41,987 nucleotides of DNA. Source: Crocosphaera sp. GTDB taxonomy: Bacteria > Cyanobacteriota > Cyanobacteriia > Cyanobacteriales > Microcystaceae. The stretch is from assembly GCF_030064895.1 (NCBI RefSeq), contig NZ_JASJEB010000025.1:1-41987 (forward strand), written 5' to 3'. This document shows, in pieces, positions 17,264-23,795 of this stretch (positions within the stretch are counted from its first letter, which is position 1; each line of letters starts with the position of its first letter). The translations under genes were made by a program, and so were the position numbers. The notes beneath the pieces are model-generated. The model was not told the origin of the DNA. It saw nothing but the letters and a program-made list of their open reading frames with translations, and did not search any database.

Positions 17264-17860
17264 TTATTTCGTTAACATACACTGCATTAACTGCATCCCA
17301 CCATAATGAGGCATAAGCGGATGAAAATCAATATCAAGTTGTTTAACTGCTTTAAATCCTTGATTTTCATAAAATTTAATTGCTCTCACATTATCAGACC
17401 AAACATGCAATGTAAGAAAAGAATCATTATTTTGTTTAGCTTTATCTTTAACATTATCTATTAATTTTTTTCCTATACCTTGCTTTCTATAATTACTATT
17501 AACAGCTAAACTATTAATATAATAACCTTCTTTTGTTCTATCAGAAAACAAATTCTTTAACCAATCTAGTTTTTCTGAAGGTAGAAAATCTTTTTCTTCC
17601 TTAGTTATATCTTCCTGGTTAGCATCCGTACTTTTAAGACTACCAATAATTTTACCGTTTAACTCTGCTACTTCTGTCTGAATATAAGATAGGTTTCCCG
17701 TCTCTTTTTTAACTTCCAAAGCTACTAAATTTTCTAAAGAAATATCCTTCACAAAATCTTCCAATAAAAACTCAAAAATACCACCTCCTGCTAGGATAGC
17801 AAGTTTAGCAACTTCTAAAGCATCATCAGGACAAGCAGGCCGAAAAACAACATGATTCAT
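17264..17860 (-). CDS. GNAT-family N-acetyltransferase
   Basis: This is a 198-residue single-domain acetyltransferase of the GNAT fold. The acetyl-CoA loop is RKQGIGKKL, preceded by INSLAVNSNY (beta-4) and followed by LHVWSDNVRAIKFYENQGF (helix 4 and the usual bulge). The start at 17860 is set by an ideal GGAGG Shine-Dalgarno sequence (17866-17870) seven bases upstream. The upstream deacetylase gene stops one base before this ATG, so the two are a translationally linked operon. A role in modifying an amino sugar freed by the deacetylase is possible but speculative; the acceptor cannot be read from the sequence. Confidence 0.87.
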   Translation of the reverse strand: MNHVVFRPACPDDALEVAKLAILAGGGIFEFLLEDFVKDISLENLVALEVKKETGNLSYIQTEVAELNGKIIGSLKSTDANQEDITKEEKDFLPSEKLDWLKNLFSDRTKEGYYINSLAVNSNYRKQGIGKKLIDNVKDKAKQNNDSFLTLHVWSDNVRAIKFYENQGFKAVKQLDIDFHPLMPHYGGMQLMQCMLTK

Positions 17861-17861
17861 A

Positions 17862-18632
17862 TTAACCTCCAAGGAACATTTCTGATAGAGTAACTGTTCG
17901 ATAACCTCTTTTTTTGATCTCAGGAAGAATCTTTTTTAAGGTTATATTTGTTCTTTCTCCCCAGTCTCCAGACTTACCGTCTCTACTACTATCATGTAAG
18001 ACAATAATAGCACCAGGACGTAAATTAGCTAAGATATGATAACTAGCAAATTCAGAAGAAGGAATATTAGTATCATAGGGAAAAATTGAACCTAAAGCTG
18101 TCTGATAACTATATTTTTTGACTGTTTCTAACATTCGAGAATTATACCAACCACCTCCAGGACGAAACCAATTTAGTTTTGGTGATTTATCTAACAAAAA
18201 TTGATTTAAAATTTCATCAGTGGTCAAAAATTCTTCTTCAAATTCTTCTTTTGATAAGAAAATACTTTTCTCATCTTTAACCATATGATTACCAATTTCA
18301 TGACCATTATTAATCATATTTTTAAGAATACTCTCATTACTTTTTATTCTTTCACTAATTAGAAAAAAAGTTGCCTTAGTATCATTTTCTTCCAAAGTGT
18401 CTAATATTTTTGGTGTTGTTATCGTATTTAGTCCATCATCAATAGTAATAGCAACAATTTGATCAGTAGTTTCAGAAAAATAGTAAACCCCAGGAGAAAC
18501 TTTAACTATTATGCTTAATAACCATCTCGGTTGATAAAACAGGATACTCAAAATTAATAATAAAGCGATTATTAACGAAAAGAATACAAACCAAGACTTA
18601 CTAAAGATCATAATTGTATTATCCAATTTCAT
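17862..18632 (-). CDS. Membrane-anchored CE4 polysaccharide deacetylase
   Basis: This 256-residue protein has an N-terminal membrane anchor (about 14-34) and a NodB homology domain. Motif 1 is TIDDG (63-67; D65/D66 include the catalytic base and metal Asp). Motif 2 is GHEIGNHMVKD, where H116 fits the first zinc ligand, but the usual second His (HxxxH) is Asp120. Motif 3 is FRPGGGWYN (R157), and motif 4 is IVLHDSSRDG (H213). Such H-to-D variants occur in a chitin-deacetylase-like subgroup, so the enzyme may still be active. CE4 enzymes remove N-acetyl groups from peptidoglycan, chitin-like or exopolysaccharide chains. It is in an operon with the GNAT gene downstream. Confidence 0.85.
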   Translation of the reverse strand: MKLDNTIMIFSKSWFVFFSLIIALLLILSILFYQPRWLLSIIVKVSPGVYYFSETTDQIVAITIDDGLNTITTPKILDTLEENDTKATFFLISERIKSNESILKNMINNGHEIGNHMVKDEKSIFLSKEEFEEEFLTTDEILNQFLLDKSPKLNWFRPGGGWYNSRMLETVKKYSYQTALGSIFPYDTNIPSSEFASYHILANLRPGAIIVLHDSSRDGKSGDWGERTNITLKKILPEIKKRGYRTVTLSEMFLGG

Positions 18633-18663
18633 TAAAAATTTAGAGAGTTTTTATAACAATTAT

Positions 18664-18692
18664 GTAGGTACTTAATAATATTAAGCACCTAC
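18664..18692. repeat. Imperfect 29-nt palindrome
   Basis: Arms GTAGGT-A-CTTAAT and ATTAAG-C-ACCTAC (13 bp, one mismatch) surround a 3-nt AAT centre. It lies in the intergenic region upstream of the deacetylase gene and is not followed by a T-run, so it could be an operator, a REP element or a small-element relic. Confidence 0.65.
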
Positions 18693-18732
18693 CAACATAT
18701 AGCAATCACTAATGATATGTCAGAAGAGATAA

Positions 18733-18847
18733 TATAGCGTTTCTCGGACTTACGAGGTACACCTAACTCCTGCCCCCTGCCTCCTGCCTCCTGCCTCCTG
18801 CCTCAAAGCGATAACCTATGTACCTCACAAGTATGAGAAGTGCTATA
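18733..18847. mobile_element. MITE-like element: 29-bp inverted repeats around a heptamer tract
   Basis: Left arm 18733-18761 (TATAGCGTTTCTCGGACTTA...) and right arm 18819-18847 (TGTACCTCACAAGTATGAGA...) are imperfect inverted repeats. Between them lie five CTCCTGC-type heptamers (18767-18801). The element carries no ORF, which fits a non-autonomous element or a long hairpin repeat. It occupies most of the 329-bp gap between the deacetylase and the PSI-factor gene. Confidence 0.7.
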
Positions 18848-18961
18848 TATTAGCACGTAATAGTATGATAAACCTACGAGTCAATCCTTGTATAAGTTTA
18901 ACCTTGTTAAACCCAGAAAGACGATTTTCTCATAGCTAAAATCTTATTGCTATATAACCTA

Positions 18962-19573
18962 TCAACTATCAACTAATTCCTCATTAAACTCATTAACAGT
19001 GCGTCGTTTTAACTCCACAGACTCAGAACGAGGCAAAAGGTTAAAAACTTCTCTTAGAACATCATCAACCGCCTCATATTTTACCTGTCCTTGACCATCA
19101 AAAATTTTGTCACCCTCACCATCAAGAATAACCGTTTGCGGAATAATATCCTGATAATAATAACCAGCTTCTTCCCTAGTATAACTATCTTTTGCAGGAA
19201 TACTATCAACACTAATAGGAATAATATTAGCTGCGCGACCATAAAATTCTTGAATACGAGAAACCACGATCGCAAACTGTTTACAATCTCGACTATCATC
19301 CAAATAATAAACAAGCACCGTCGGCATTTCCCTATCCAAAGAATCTTTTAAAGACAATTTAGCCGGCACTAAAGAACCATTCCCCGCATAAACGACAAAA
19401 ATGTTACCATCAAGACGATCATCATCGATATTAGCTGTGGCAGGAGAAATAATCCAACAGTTAAAACTTATCCCTAAAGATAACAAACCAATCAAACAAA
19501 CTTTAATCAATAGCTTTGGCAACCTTTGCCATTTCATTGTTGCCTGTTGCCCGATAAAATTTAATAATCTCAT
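18962..19573 (-). CDS. Thioredoxin-fold thylakoid protein, PSI accumulation factor family
   Basis: This 203-residue protein has an N-terminal signal/anchor helix (about 23-45) followed by a thioredoxin-like fold: PTVLVYYLDDSRDCKQFAIV (strand and redox-helix position), FYGRAANIIPISVDSI, and IPQTVILDGEGDKIFDGQG with the cis-Pro region. The usual CxxC is replaced by a single cysteine (DSRDC). This matches a cyanobacterial family described as a thylakoid redoxin needed for photosystem I accumulation; my recall of that family name is moderate. The ATG at 19573 is 37 bp from the divergent J-domain gene, so both share a very short promoter region. Confidence 0.68.
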   Translation of the reverse strand: MRLLNFIGQQATMKWQRLPKLLIKVCLIGLLSLGISFNCWIISPATANIDDDRLDGNIFVVYAGNGSLVPAKLSLKDSLDREMPTVLVYYLDDSRDCKQFAIVVSRIQEFYGRAANIIPISVDSIPAKDSYTREEAGYYYQDIIPQTVILDGEGDKIFDGQGQVKYEAVDDVLREVFNLLPRSESVELKRRTVNEFNEELVDS

Positions 19574-19610
19574 AACGATGTAGAAACCTTCTGGTAAGTT
19601 TAGTTACAAT

Positions 19611-20216
19611 ATGTCCACAAGGAATGATAAAAAAGATCCTGTGACTGAGCAGCACACTACCCAACAATCAACATCAGGGAAAATACCCCCTCAGATGCCT
19701 TTTGCTAATAGCCATTATGCTATTTTAGGACTCCATCCGTCCGCTTCGGTCATCGAAATACGTCGTGCCTATCGAGAGTTAAGCAAACGTTATCACCCTG
19801 ATACTACAGAATTACCCTCCGCTCTGGCAACAACTCAATTTCAGCGTCTTAACGAAGCTTATGGGATACTAAGTAATCCTCAGAGCAGATCCCTGTATGA
19901 TCTAAAAATAGGCTATTCTCGTTGGAATGTGATCCAAGATCCCTCAGAAGCAAAAAAAGACCCGAAAACAGGACAATGGTCCACTTCTGCTTATTTGGAT
20001 GCCAGCGATCGCCCATTATCTGGTGGAGAGTTATTTGCCCTTTTTATTTTAGGATTAACCTTAATCGGTTGCTTGGTTTTAGCCATTTTTATTGCTATTC
20101 TAAGAGGCGATGAAGTCATACCCAATACCGCCTTACCCCAAGACTATGCCTCAGTAGCCCTTATTTTCGTTTCTGAGGCACGTAATACCACTCAAACCTT
20201 ATTAACCTCATTATGA
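19611..20216 (+). CDS. J-domain (DnaJ-like) membrane protein
   Basis: This 201-residue co-chaperone has a polar N-terminus (1-33) and a J domain (about 35-97) with the essential HPD (62-64) and the NEAYGILSNPQSRSLYD helix. A linker and a single membrane helix (141-164) follow, then a short tail. J domains stimulate Hsp70 (DnaK) ATPase; the membrane anchor implies recruitment of a DnaK to a membrane. The Gly/Phe and zinc-finger regions of full DnaJ are absent. Its stop overlaps the next start (ATGA), so it is coupled with the DUF3143 gene. A divergent PSI accumulation factor lies 37 bp away. Confidence 0.88.
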   Translation: MSTRNDKKDPVTEQHTTQQSTSGKIPPQMPFANSHYAILGLHPSASVIEIRRAYRELSKRYHPDTTELPSALATTQFQRLNEAYGILSNPQSRSLYDLKIGYSRWNVIQDPSEAKKDPKTGQWSTSAYLDASDRPLSGGELFALFILGLTLIGCLVLAIFIAILRGDEVIPNTALPQDYASVALIFVSEARNTTQTLLTSL

Positions 20217-20485
20217 CCCTTCCTGCCCCTGATACTCCCTTATACAATCATTCTCTCCCCATCCTTGAACAATGGCTGTCTGCTTTAGGCTGTCAACAAG
20301 ATCAACAAAACTTAAATTGTTGGACTGTGACGAAACCTAACTGGAAAGCACAACTTAGCTTAGATGTGGAAGAAATTATTGTTTGTTATCTTAAAGCAGG
20401 AGCCGATGGTTCGGATATTACACGAGCTTTTAAGTATTCTCTATCCCGTGAGGACGTGGAAGCTGCTGTGTTTAGCGGACCTTAA
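20213..20485 (+). CDS. DUF3143 protein
   Basis: This 90-residue soluble protein fits the cyanobacteria/plastid-related DUF3143 family: YNHSLPILEQWLSALGC, WKAQLSLDVEEIIVCYL, and a closing ITRAFKYSLSREDVEAAVFSGP. Function is unknown. The start overlaps the stop of the J-domain gene by ATGA, a strong sign of coupled translation and perhaps of a shared complex. The downstream non-coding region to the terminator at 21010 may be part of the same transcript. Confidence 0.86.
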   Translation: MTLPAPDTPLYNHSLPILEQWLSALGCQQDQQNLNCWTVTKPNWKAQLSLDVEEIIVCYLKAGADGSDITRAFKYSLSREDVEAAVFSGP

Positions 20486-21000
20486 TTTTTAACCCCCCTG
20501 ACGAGAAATCCCCCATTGAGCAAGATATGCTCTTCCTTGAGGAACGAAAATGGAGGGATGAGAGCCAGAGTAGAGATTTTGCGATAAACTAGAATTGGCT
20601 GTAAGGGAAGAACCTGAATTGAGCCAAAGTTGGAATGTATCCATCCGAGATGAGAGTGAAAGACAGTCAAATGACGGGACCTCCAGAGCTTGGTAAATAC
20701 GAAAAAAATTGAATAAATTCAGAGAAAGTACCCAGGGACTCTGGGAAACGAAAACCCCTGATTAGTCCTTCTGTTGGGGAAACAACAGTGGAATATGTAC
20801 TCATCTCTAGTCCCAATGTGTTCTAGATAAGTGGCGAAGCCTCGTATAAGCGAGAATAACCAGGAAAGCCTTATGGTGAGTTAGGGAAGCCCCCCACAAA
20901 GCCTAGCGACCTGCCTGGGAGGATGTCACTAAAACAAATACATGAGGGTCACTTCCCCACATCGGGAAAGCAACCCTCACTCTAAATAATACATTTTTAC
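20486..21000 (+). ncRNA. Candidate long structured non-coding RNA / 3' UTR
   Basis: About 515 bp without a convincing gene but with many local stems on the plus strand: GAGCA-AGATA-TGCTC and TTCCT-TG-AGGAA (20517-20543), CTGTTG-GGGAAA-CAACAG (about 20772-20789), and a compound hairpin at 20946-20982 (outer GAGGGT/ACCCTC, inner TTCCC/GGGAA). A strong terminator follows at 21010-21049. I do not recognise it as RNase P RNA, tmRNA, 6S, SRP RNA or a group II intron. It could be an independent RNA or the long trailer of the DUF3143 message. A 62-codon minus-strand ORF inside it (20482-20670) has no recognisable domain. Confidence 0.45.
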
Positions 21001-21009
21001 TGTTCTGAT

Positions 21010-21049
21010 TAGCGTTGCTCAGTTAGAGGCTAAGCGACGCTATTTTTTT
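21010..21049 (+). terminator. Strong intrinsic terminator
   Basis: The stem is TAGCGTTGCT (21010-21019) with AGCGACGCTA (21033-21042), ten pairs including one G-U, around a 13-nt loop, directly followed by seven T (21043-21049). It is oriented to end plus-strand transcription from the J-domain/DUF3143/non-coding region before the convergent cyAbrB gene. Confidence 0.88.
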
Positions 21050-21078
21050 GTCTGTTAAAACAAGGATGAGCATAACAA

Positions 21079-21462
21079 TTATTCTTCATCTTCATCCGGC
21101 ACACCCACCTGCTTAAGATGAATATGTTTACGGCCTAGTGTAATCTCAAATTCATCTCCAGATTGCAAGCCCATTTTTTTGGTATAAGCAGAGCCAATCA
21201 AAAGATTACCATTAGATTGCACACTAATCTTGTAACTAGCTGAACGACCACCTCTTCCTTGTCCTTCGGTACTACTATCAAGCTCAATGCCCTCAGCGTC
21301 TATTAAAGCATTAAGAAACTTCATCATATTAACTCGCTCTATACCATTTTTGGTCTGGGTATAATAGCCGCAAGCTCTTGCTTTTTCTTCTTTGCTAAGG
21401 TCACCTAGCTCTTTAACTTTGTCTACTAACTCGGTTCCGGTTAGGGGTTTGTCTTGTGTCAT
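21079..21462 (-). CDS. cyAbrB-type transcriptional regulator
   Basis: This is a 127-residue cyanobacterial AbrB-like DNA-binding protein. The conserved N-terminal half contains LTGTELVDKVKELGDLSKEEKARACGYYT and RVNMMKFLNAL. The C-terminal AbrB-type segment has RGGRSASYKISVQSNGNLLIGSAYT and GDEFEITLGRKHIHLKQ. Cyanobacterial AbrBs control carbon/nitrogen balance and hydrogenase genes; two paralogues are usual and I do not assign which one this is. The start is set at ATG 21462 (MTQDKPL); the TTG nine bases upstream is less likely. The acidic tail DEDEE is typical. It is convergent with the terminator at 21010. Confidence 0.88.
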   Translation of the reverse strand: MTQDKPLTGTELVDKVKELGDLSKEEKARACGYYTQTKNGIERVNMMKFLNALIDAEGIELDSSTEGQGRGGRSASYKISVQSNGNLLIGSAYTKKMGLQSGDEFEITLGRKHIHLKQVGVPDEDEE

Positions 21463-21776
21463 TAACTTCAACAGTAATTTAAGTGAATAATAGGGTTGAC
21501 AGAATGGTAACTAACTAAGAGGGTAGTAAAAATCAAAAAAATGATCAAGTTACTAACTATCTCTATAATTATTTTACACACAATTTGCAAAATTTATCTA
21601 CCATTCCACAAGATCAATAATAATTCATTGTTCCCAATATTTCGACCCTAATCCCCAACAAATTTACATAAGTTTGACTTTGCTACCTTTTCTCTTTAGA
21701 AAAATGTTATAAATTCAACAGCAATCTATCATCGTCCTCTGATAATAACCGGAAAATATTGAGGATAATCAAGCAA
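21463..21776. other. Divergent intergenic region, cyAbrB / Rrf2
   Basis: These 314 AT-rich bases lie between two divergent regulator genes. They must contain both promoters; several TATAAT-like and TTGAC-like words occur, but none pairs at a convincing spacing. No ORF, repeat or hairpin of note was seen. Confidence 0.4.
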
Positions 21777-22220
21777 ATGAAACTAACAACTCGCAGTCAT
21801 TATAGCGTTAAAGCCTTACTGGATCTAAGTTTACAGCCGAACTATGGACCAACATCAGTAAAAGCGATCGCCAAGCGACAAGATTTACCAGCACCATACT
21901 TAGAAAAATTACTGATTGAAATGCGTCGTAGTGGCCTAGTTAATTCACTCAGAGGATCGCGAGGTGGCTATCAATTAGCCCGCCAACCCAGTCAAATTTC
22001 TTTAGGGCAAATATTAGACGCAGTTGGGGAGACAATTGAGCCATTACCCCACTATAACCCCGATCTTGAGCAAGTAGAAGATTGGGTAACCTTTAGTCTT
22101 TGGAAACGACTCCATCAAAAGCTCAAAGAAGCCCTTTATAAGATAACTTTAGCGGATCTTTACTACGATGCCCGTAGTTGGAAAGCGTCCCTTGGAGAAG
22201 CAGTCAGTTTTATTGTCTAA
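21777..22220 (+). CDS. Rrf2-family transcriptional regulator lacking Fe-S cysteines
   Basis: This 147-residue winged-helix regulator of the Rrf2/IscR family begins with MKLTTRSHYSVKALLDL. It continues with SVKAIAKRQDLPAPYLEKLLIEMRRSGLVNSLRGSRGGY (recognition helix and wing) and the dimer helix (ISLGQILDAVGE). IscR and most sensor members bind a [2Fe-2S] cluster through three cysteines around residues 92-106; this protein contains no cysteine at all, so it must sense something else or work without a ligand. The ATG at 21777 is preferred over the TTG at 21759. It ends 13 bp before the GFA-family gene on the same strand. Confidence 0.87.
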   Translation: MKLTTRSHYSVKALLDLSLQPNYGPTSVKAIAKRQDLPAPYLEKLLIEMRRSGLVNSLRGSRGGYQLARQPSQISLGQILDAVGETIEPLPHYNPDLEQVEDWVTFSLWKRLHQKLKEALYKITLADLYYDARSWKASLGEAVSFIV

Positions 22221-22233
22221 GGAAACAATTCTT

Positions 22234-22638
22234 ATGGTAAATTTACCCTCTTCTGTTGTACTTCGTGGAGGCTGTCACTGCGGTGCAGTGCGCTTTGAGG
22301 TCATTATTGAACAATGGGAAGCTATTGATTGTAACTGTTCTATTTGTCGCAAAAAAGGTTTTATTCATCTATTGGTTCCCCCCGAAAACTTTACCTTAAT
22401 TCAAGGAGAACAATTGCTCACGACTTATACATTTAATACCCACATAGCACAACATACTTTCTGTTCGGTTTGTGGTATCCATTCCTTTTATCGTCCCCGT
22501 TCCCATCCAGGCTGGTTTGATGTTAATGTCAACTGTCTTGATGACGTGACCTTATCGGACTTTGAAATCAAGCCCTTTGATGGGCAAAACTGGGAAAAAA
22601 ATGTCTCAAAAATTCAACAATCCCCTGGTAAAAATTAA
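22234..22638 (+). CDS. GFA/CENP-V family zinc protein
   Basis: This 134-residue protein of the Gfa/CENP-V fold has the zinc cysteines GGCHCGAVRF (C14, C16), DCNCSICRKKG (C33, C35, C38) and FCSVCG (C77, C80). Relatives include glutathione-dependent formaldehyde-activating enzyme, but most small GFA proteins have no tested activity. The start is set at ATG 22234 with an AAGGA Shine-Dalgarno sequence; a longer version from 22168 would overlap the Rrf2 gene and adds no conserved sequence. It is likely co-transcribed with the Rrf2 regulator upstream, which may control it. Confidence 0.87.
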   Translation: MVNLPSSVVLRGGCHCGAVRFEVIIEQWEAIDCNCSICRKKGFIHLLVPPENFTLIQGEQLLTTYTFNTHIAQHTFCSVCGIHSFYRPRSHPGWFDVNVNCLDDVTLSDFEIKPFDGQNWEKNVSKIQQSPGKN

Positions 22639-22668
22639 GGATAACTCAACTGAGGATAAAGACCTAAT

Positions 22669-23649
22669 TTGGATACAAATGCTACCATAATTGTTCTCAT
22701 CTTTGCTGCCATTGTTGACTATCTTATAGCAGATCCTTGGGGGTGGTTACACCCTGTACAAGTGATGGGTTGGCTCATCTCAACCTATTCTAACTTTGTA
22801 CTTTCTACTTGTCAGGGAAAAAGACAACGGCGTTTTGCTGGAGTTATTTTAGGATTAGGCTTAATTATTAGCAGTGGAATGATAGCATGGAGTCTCCATT
22901 TCCTTAGAGATCATCTCTATCCCTGGATAGGAATTTTTCTAGAAATTATTCTCTTAGCCAGTTGTTTTGCAGGACGTAGTTTAAGATTAGCAGCTCTTGA
23001 TGTCTTGACCCCATTAAGGGAGGGAAATATTGACCTGGCCAGAAGCAAACTCGGTCAATATGTGGGCCGTGATACAGCCAATCTCTCCCCCGAAGAAATC
23101 TGGCGCGCTATCCTAGAAACGGTGTCAGAAAATGCCATTGATGGGGTTACAACCCCTTTATTTTATGCGATCGCAGGAGCCTTTTTTCCTGGGGTCGGTC
23201 CGGTTGCTTTACCCTTAGCTTATAAAGCAGCCAGTACCCTTGATTCCATGGTCGGTTATCGACAACAACCCTTTACTGATCTAGGCTGGTTTAGTGCAAA
23301 ATTTGAAGATATTTTAACTTGGATTCCTTGTCGTCTCACTGTTCTAACCTTGGCTATCCTATCAGGAAAGCCTATCCTTGTTTTATCTATTTGTCGTCGA
23401 GATGCCCCTAAAGATCCTAGTCCTAACTCAGGATGGAGTGAGTGTATTTATGCTGCTATTTTAGGGGTTCAATTAGGCGGGAAAAATACTTATCAGGGAG
23501 TGATTAAACAAAAACCATTATTAGGAGATCCGCTCAATGCCATTACCCCTCAAACCATCGAAAACGCATTAAACTTAACCAGAATTTGCTGTTTACTCTG
23601 GCTAGGTTTGGGAATTAGTGGATTATGGTTATTGTCGTTTACAAGCTAA
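22669..23649 (+). CDS. cobD: Adenosylcobinamide-phosphate synthase (CobD/CbiB)
   Basis: This inner-membrane enzyme of cobamide biosynthesis joins adenosylcobyric acid to the aminopropanol(-phosphate) arm. The 326-residue protein shows the family's marks: ADPWGWLHPVQVMG near the N-terminus, a run of hydrophobic helices, QYVGRDT, SENAIDGVTTPLFY, YKAASTLDSMVGY, and RRDAPKDPSPNSGWSE. No in-frame ATG lies near; the TTG at 22669 (MDTNATI) with GAGG 13 bases upstream is the best start. A CobT-like gene at 39306 belongs to the same broad pathway but is not linked. Confidence 0.9.
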   Translation: MDTNATIIVLIFAAIVDYLIADPWGWLHPVQVMGWLISTYSNFVLSTCQGKRQRRFAGVILGLGLIISSGMIAWSLHFLRDHLYPWIGIFLEIILLASCFAGRSLRLAALDVLTPLREGNIDLARSKLGQYVGRDTANLSPEEIWRAILETVSENAIDGVTTPLFYAIAGAFFPGVGPVALPLAYKAASTLDSMVGYRQQPFTDLGWFSAKFEDILTWIPCRLTVLTLAILSGKPILVLSICRRDAPKDPSPNSGWSECIYAAILGVQLGGKNTYQGVIKQKPLLGDPLNAITPQTIENALNLTRICCLLWLGLGISGLWLLSFTS

Positions 23650-23652
23650 CCA

Positions 23653-23690
23653 GTGGGTCACTGGTCACTGATAACTGATAACTAAGTTTC
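23653..23690. repeat. CACTGGT/AACTGAT heptamer repeat
   Basis: A short tract of 7-bp units (CACTGGT, CACTGAT, AACTGAT) lies just after cobD and begins with a CCAGTG-GGT-CACTGG hairpin. It is related to the tracts at 6690, 31856, 37957 and 40424. Confidence 0.8.
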
Positions 23691-23795
23691 AGTTAAACAA
23701 CTTTATTTACTCGAAAAAGTTTGAAAATAATCTCCCCTTCTCCCCACTCCCTGCTCCCTTGCAGCCTAAACAAGTAAGTTTTTGATCTACTGAGT

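Noticed and set aside
20482-20670. 62-codon minus-strand ORF after the DUF3143 gene
   Set aside because: No recognisable domain or start signal, and it lies in a region full of hairpins on the plus strand; better explained as structured non-coding DNA.
20486-21000. tmRNA, RNase P RNA or group II intron
   Set aside because: I found none of the conserved cores (tRNA-like ends and tag ORF, P4 helix, domain V with its catalytic triad), so only a generic structured RNA is claimed.
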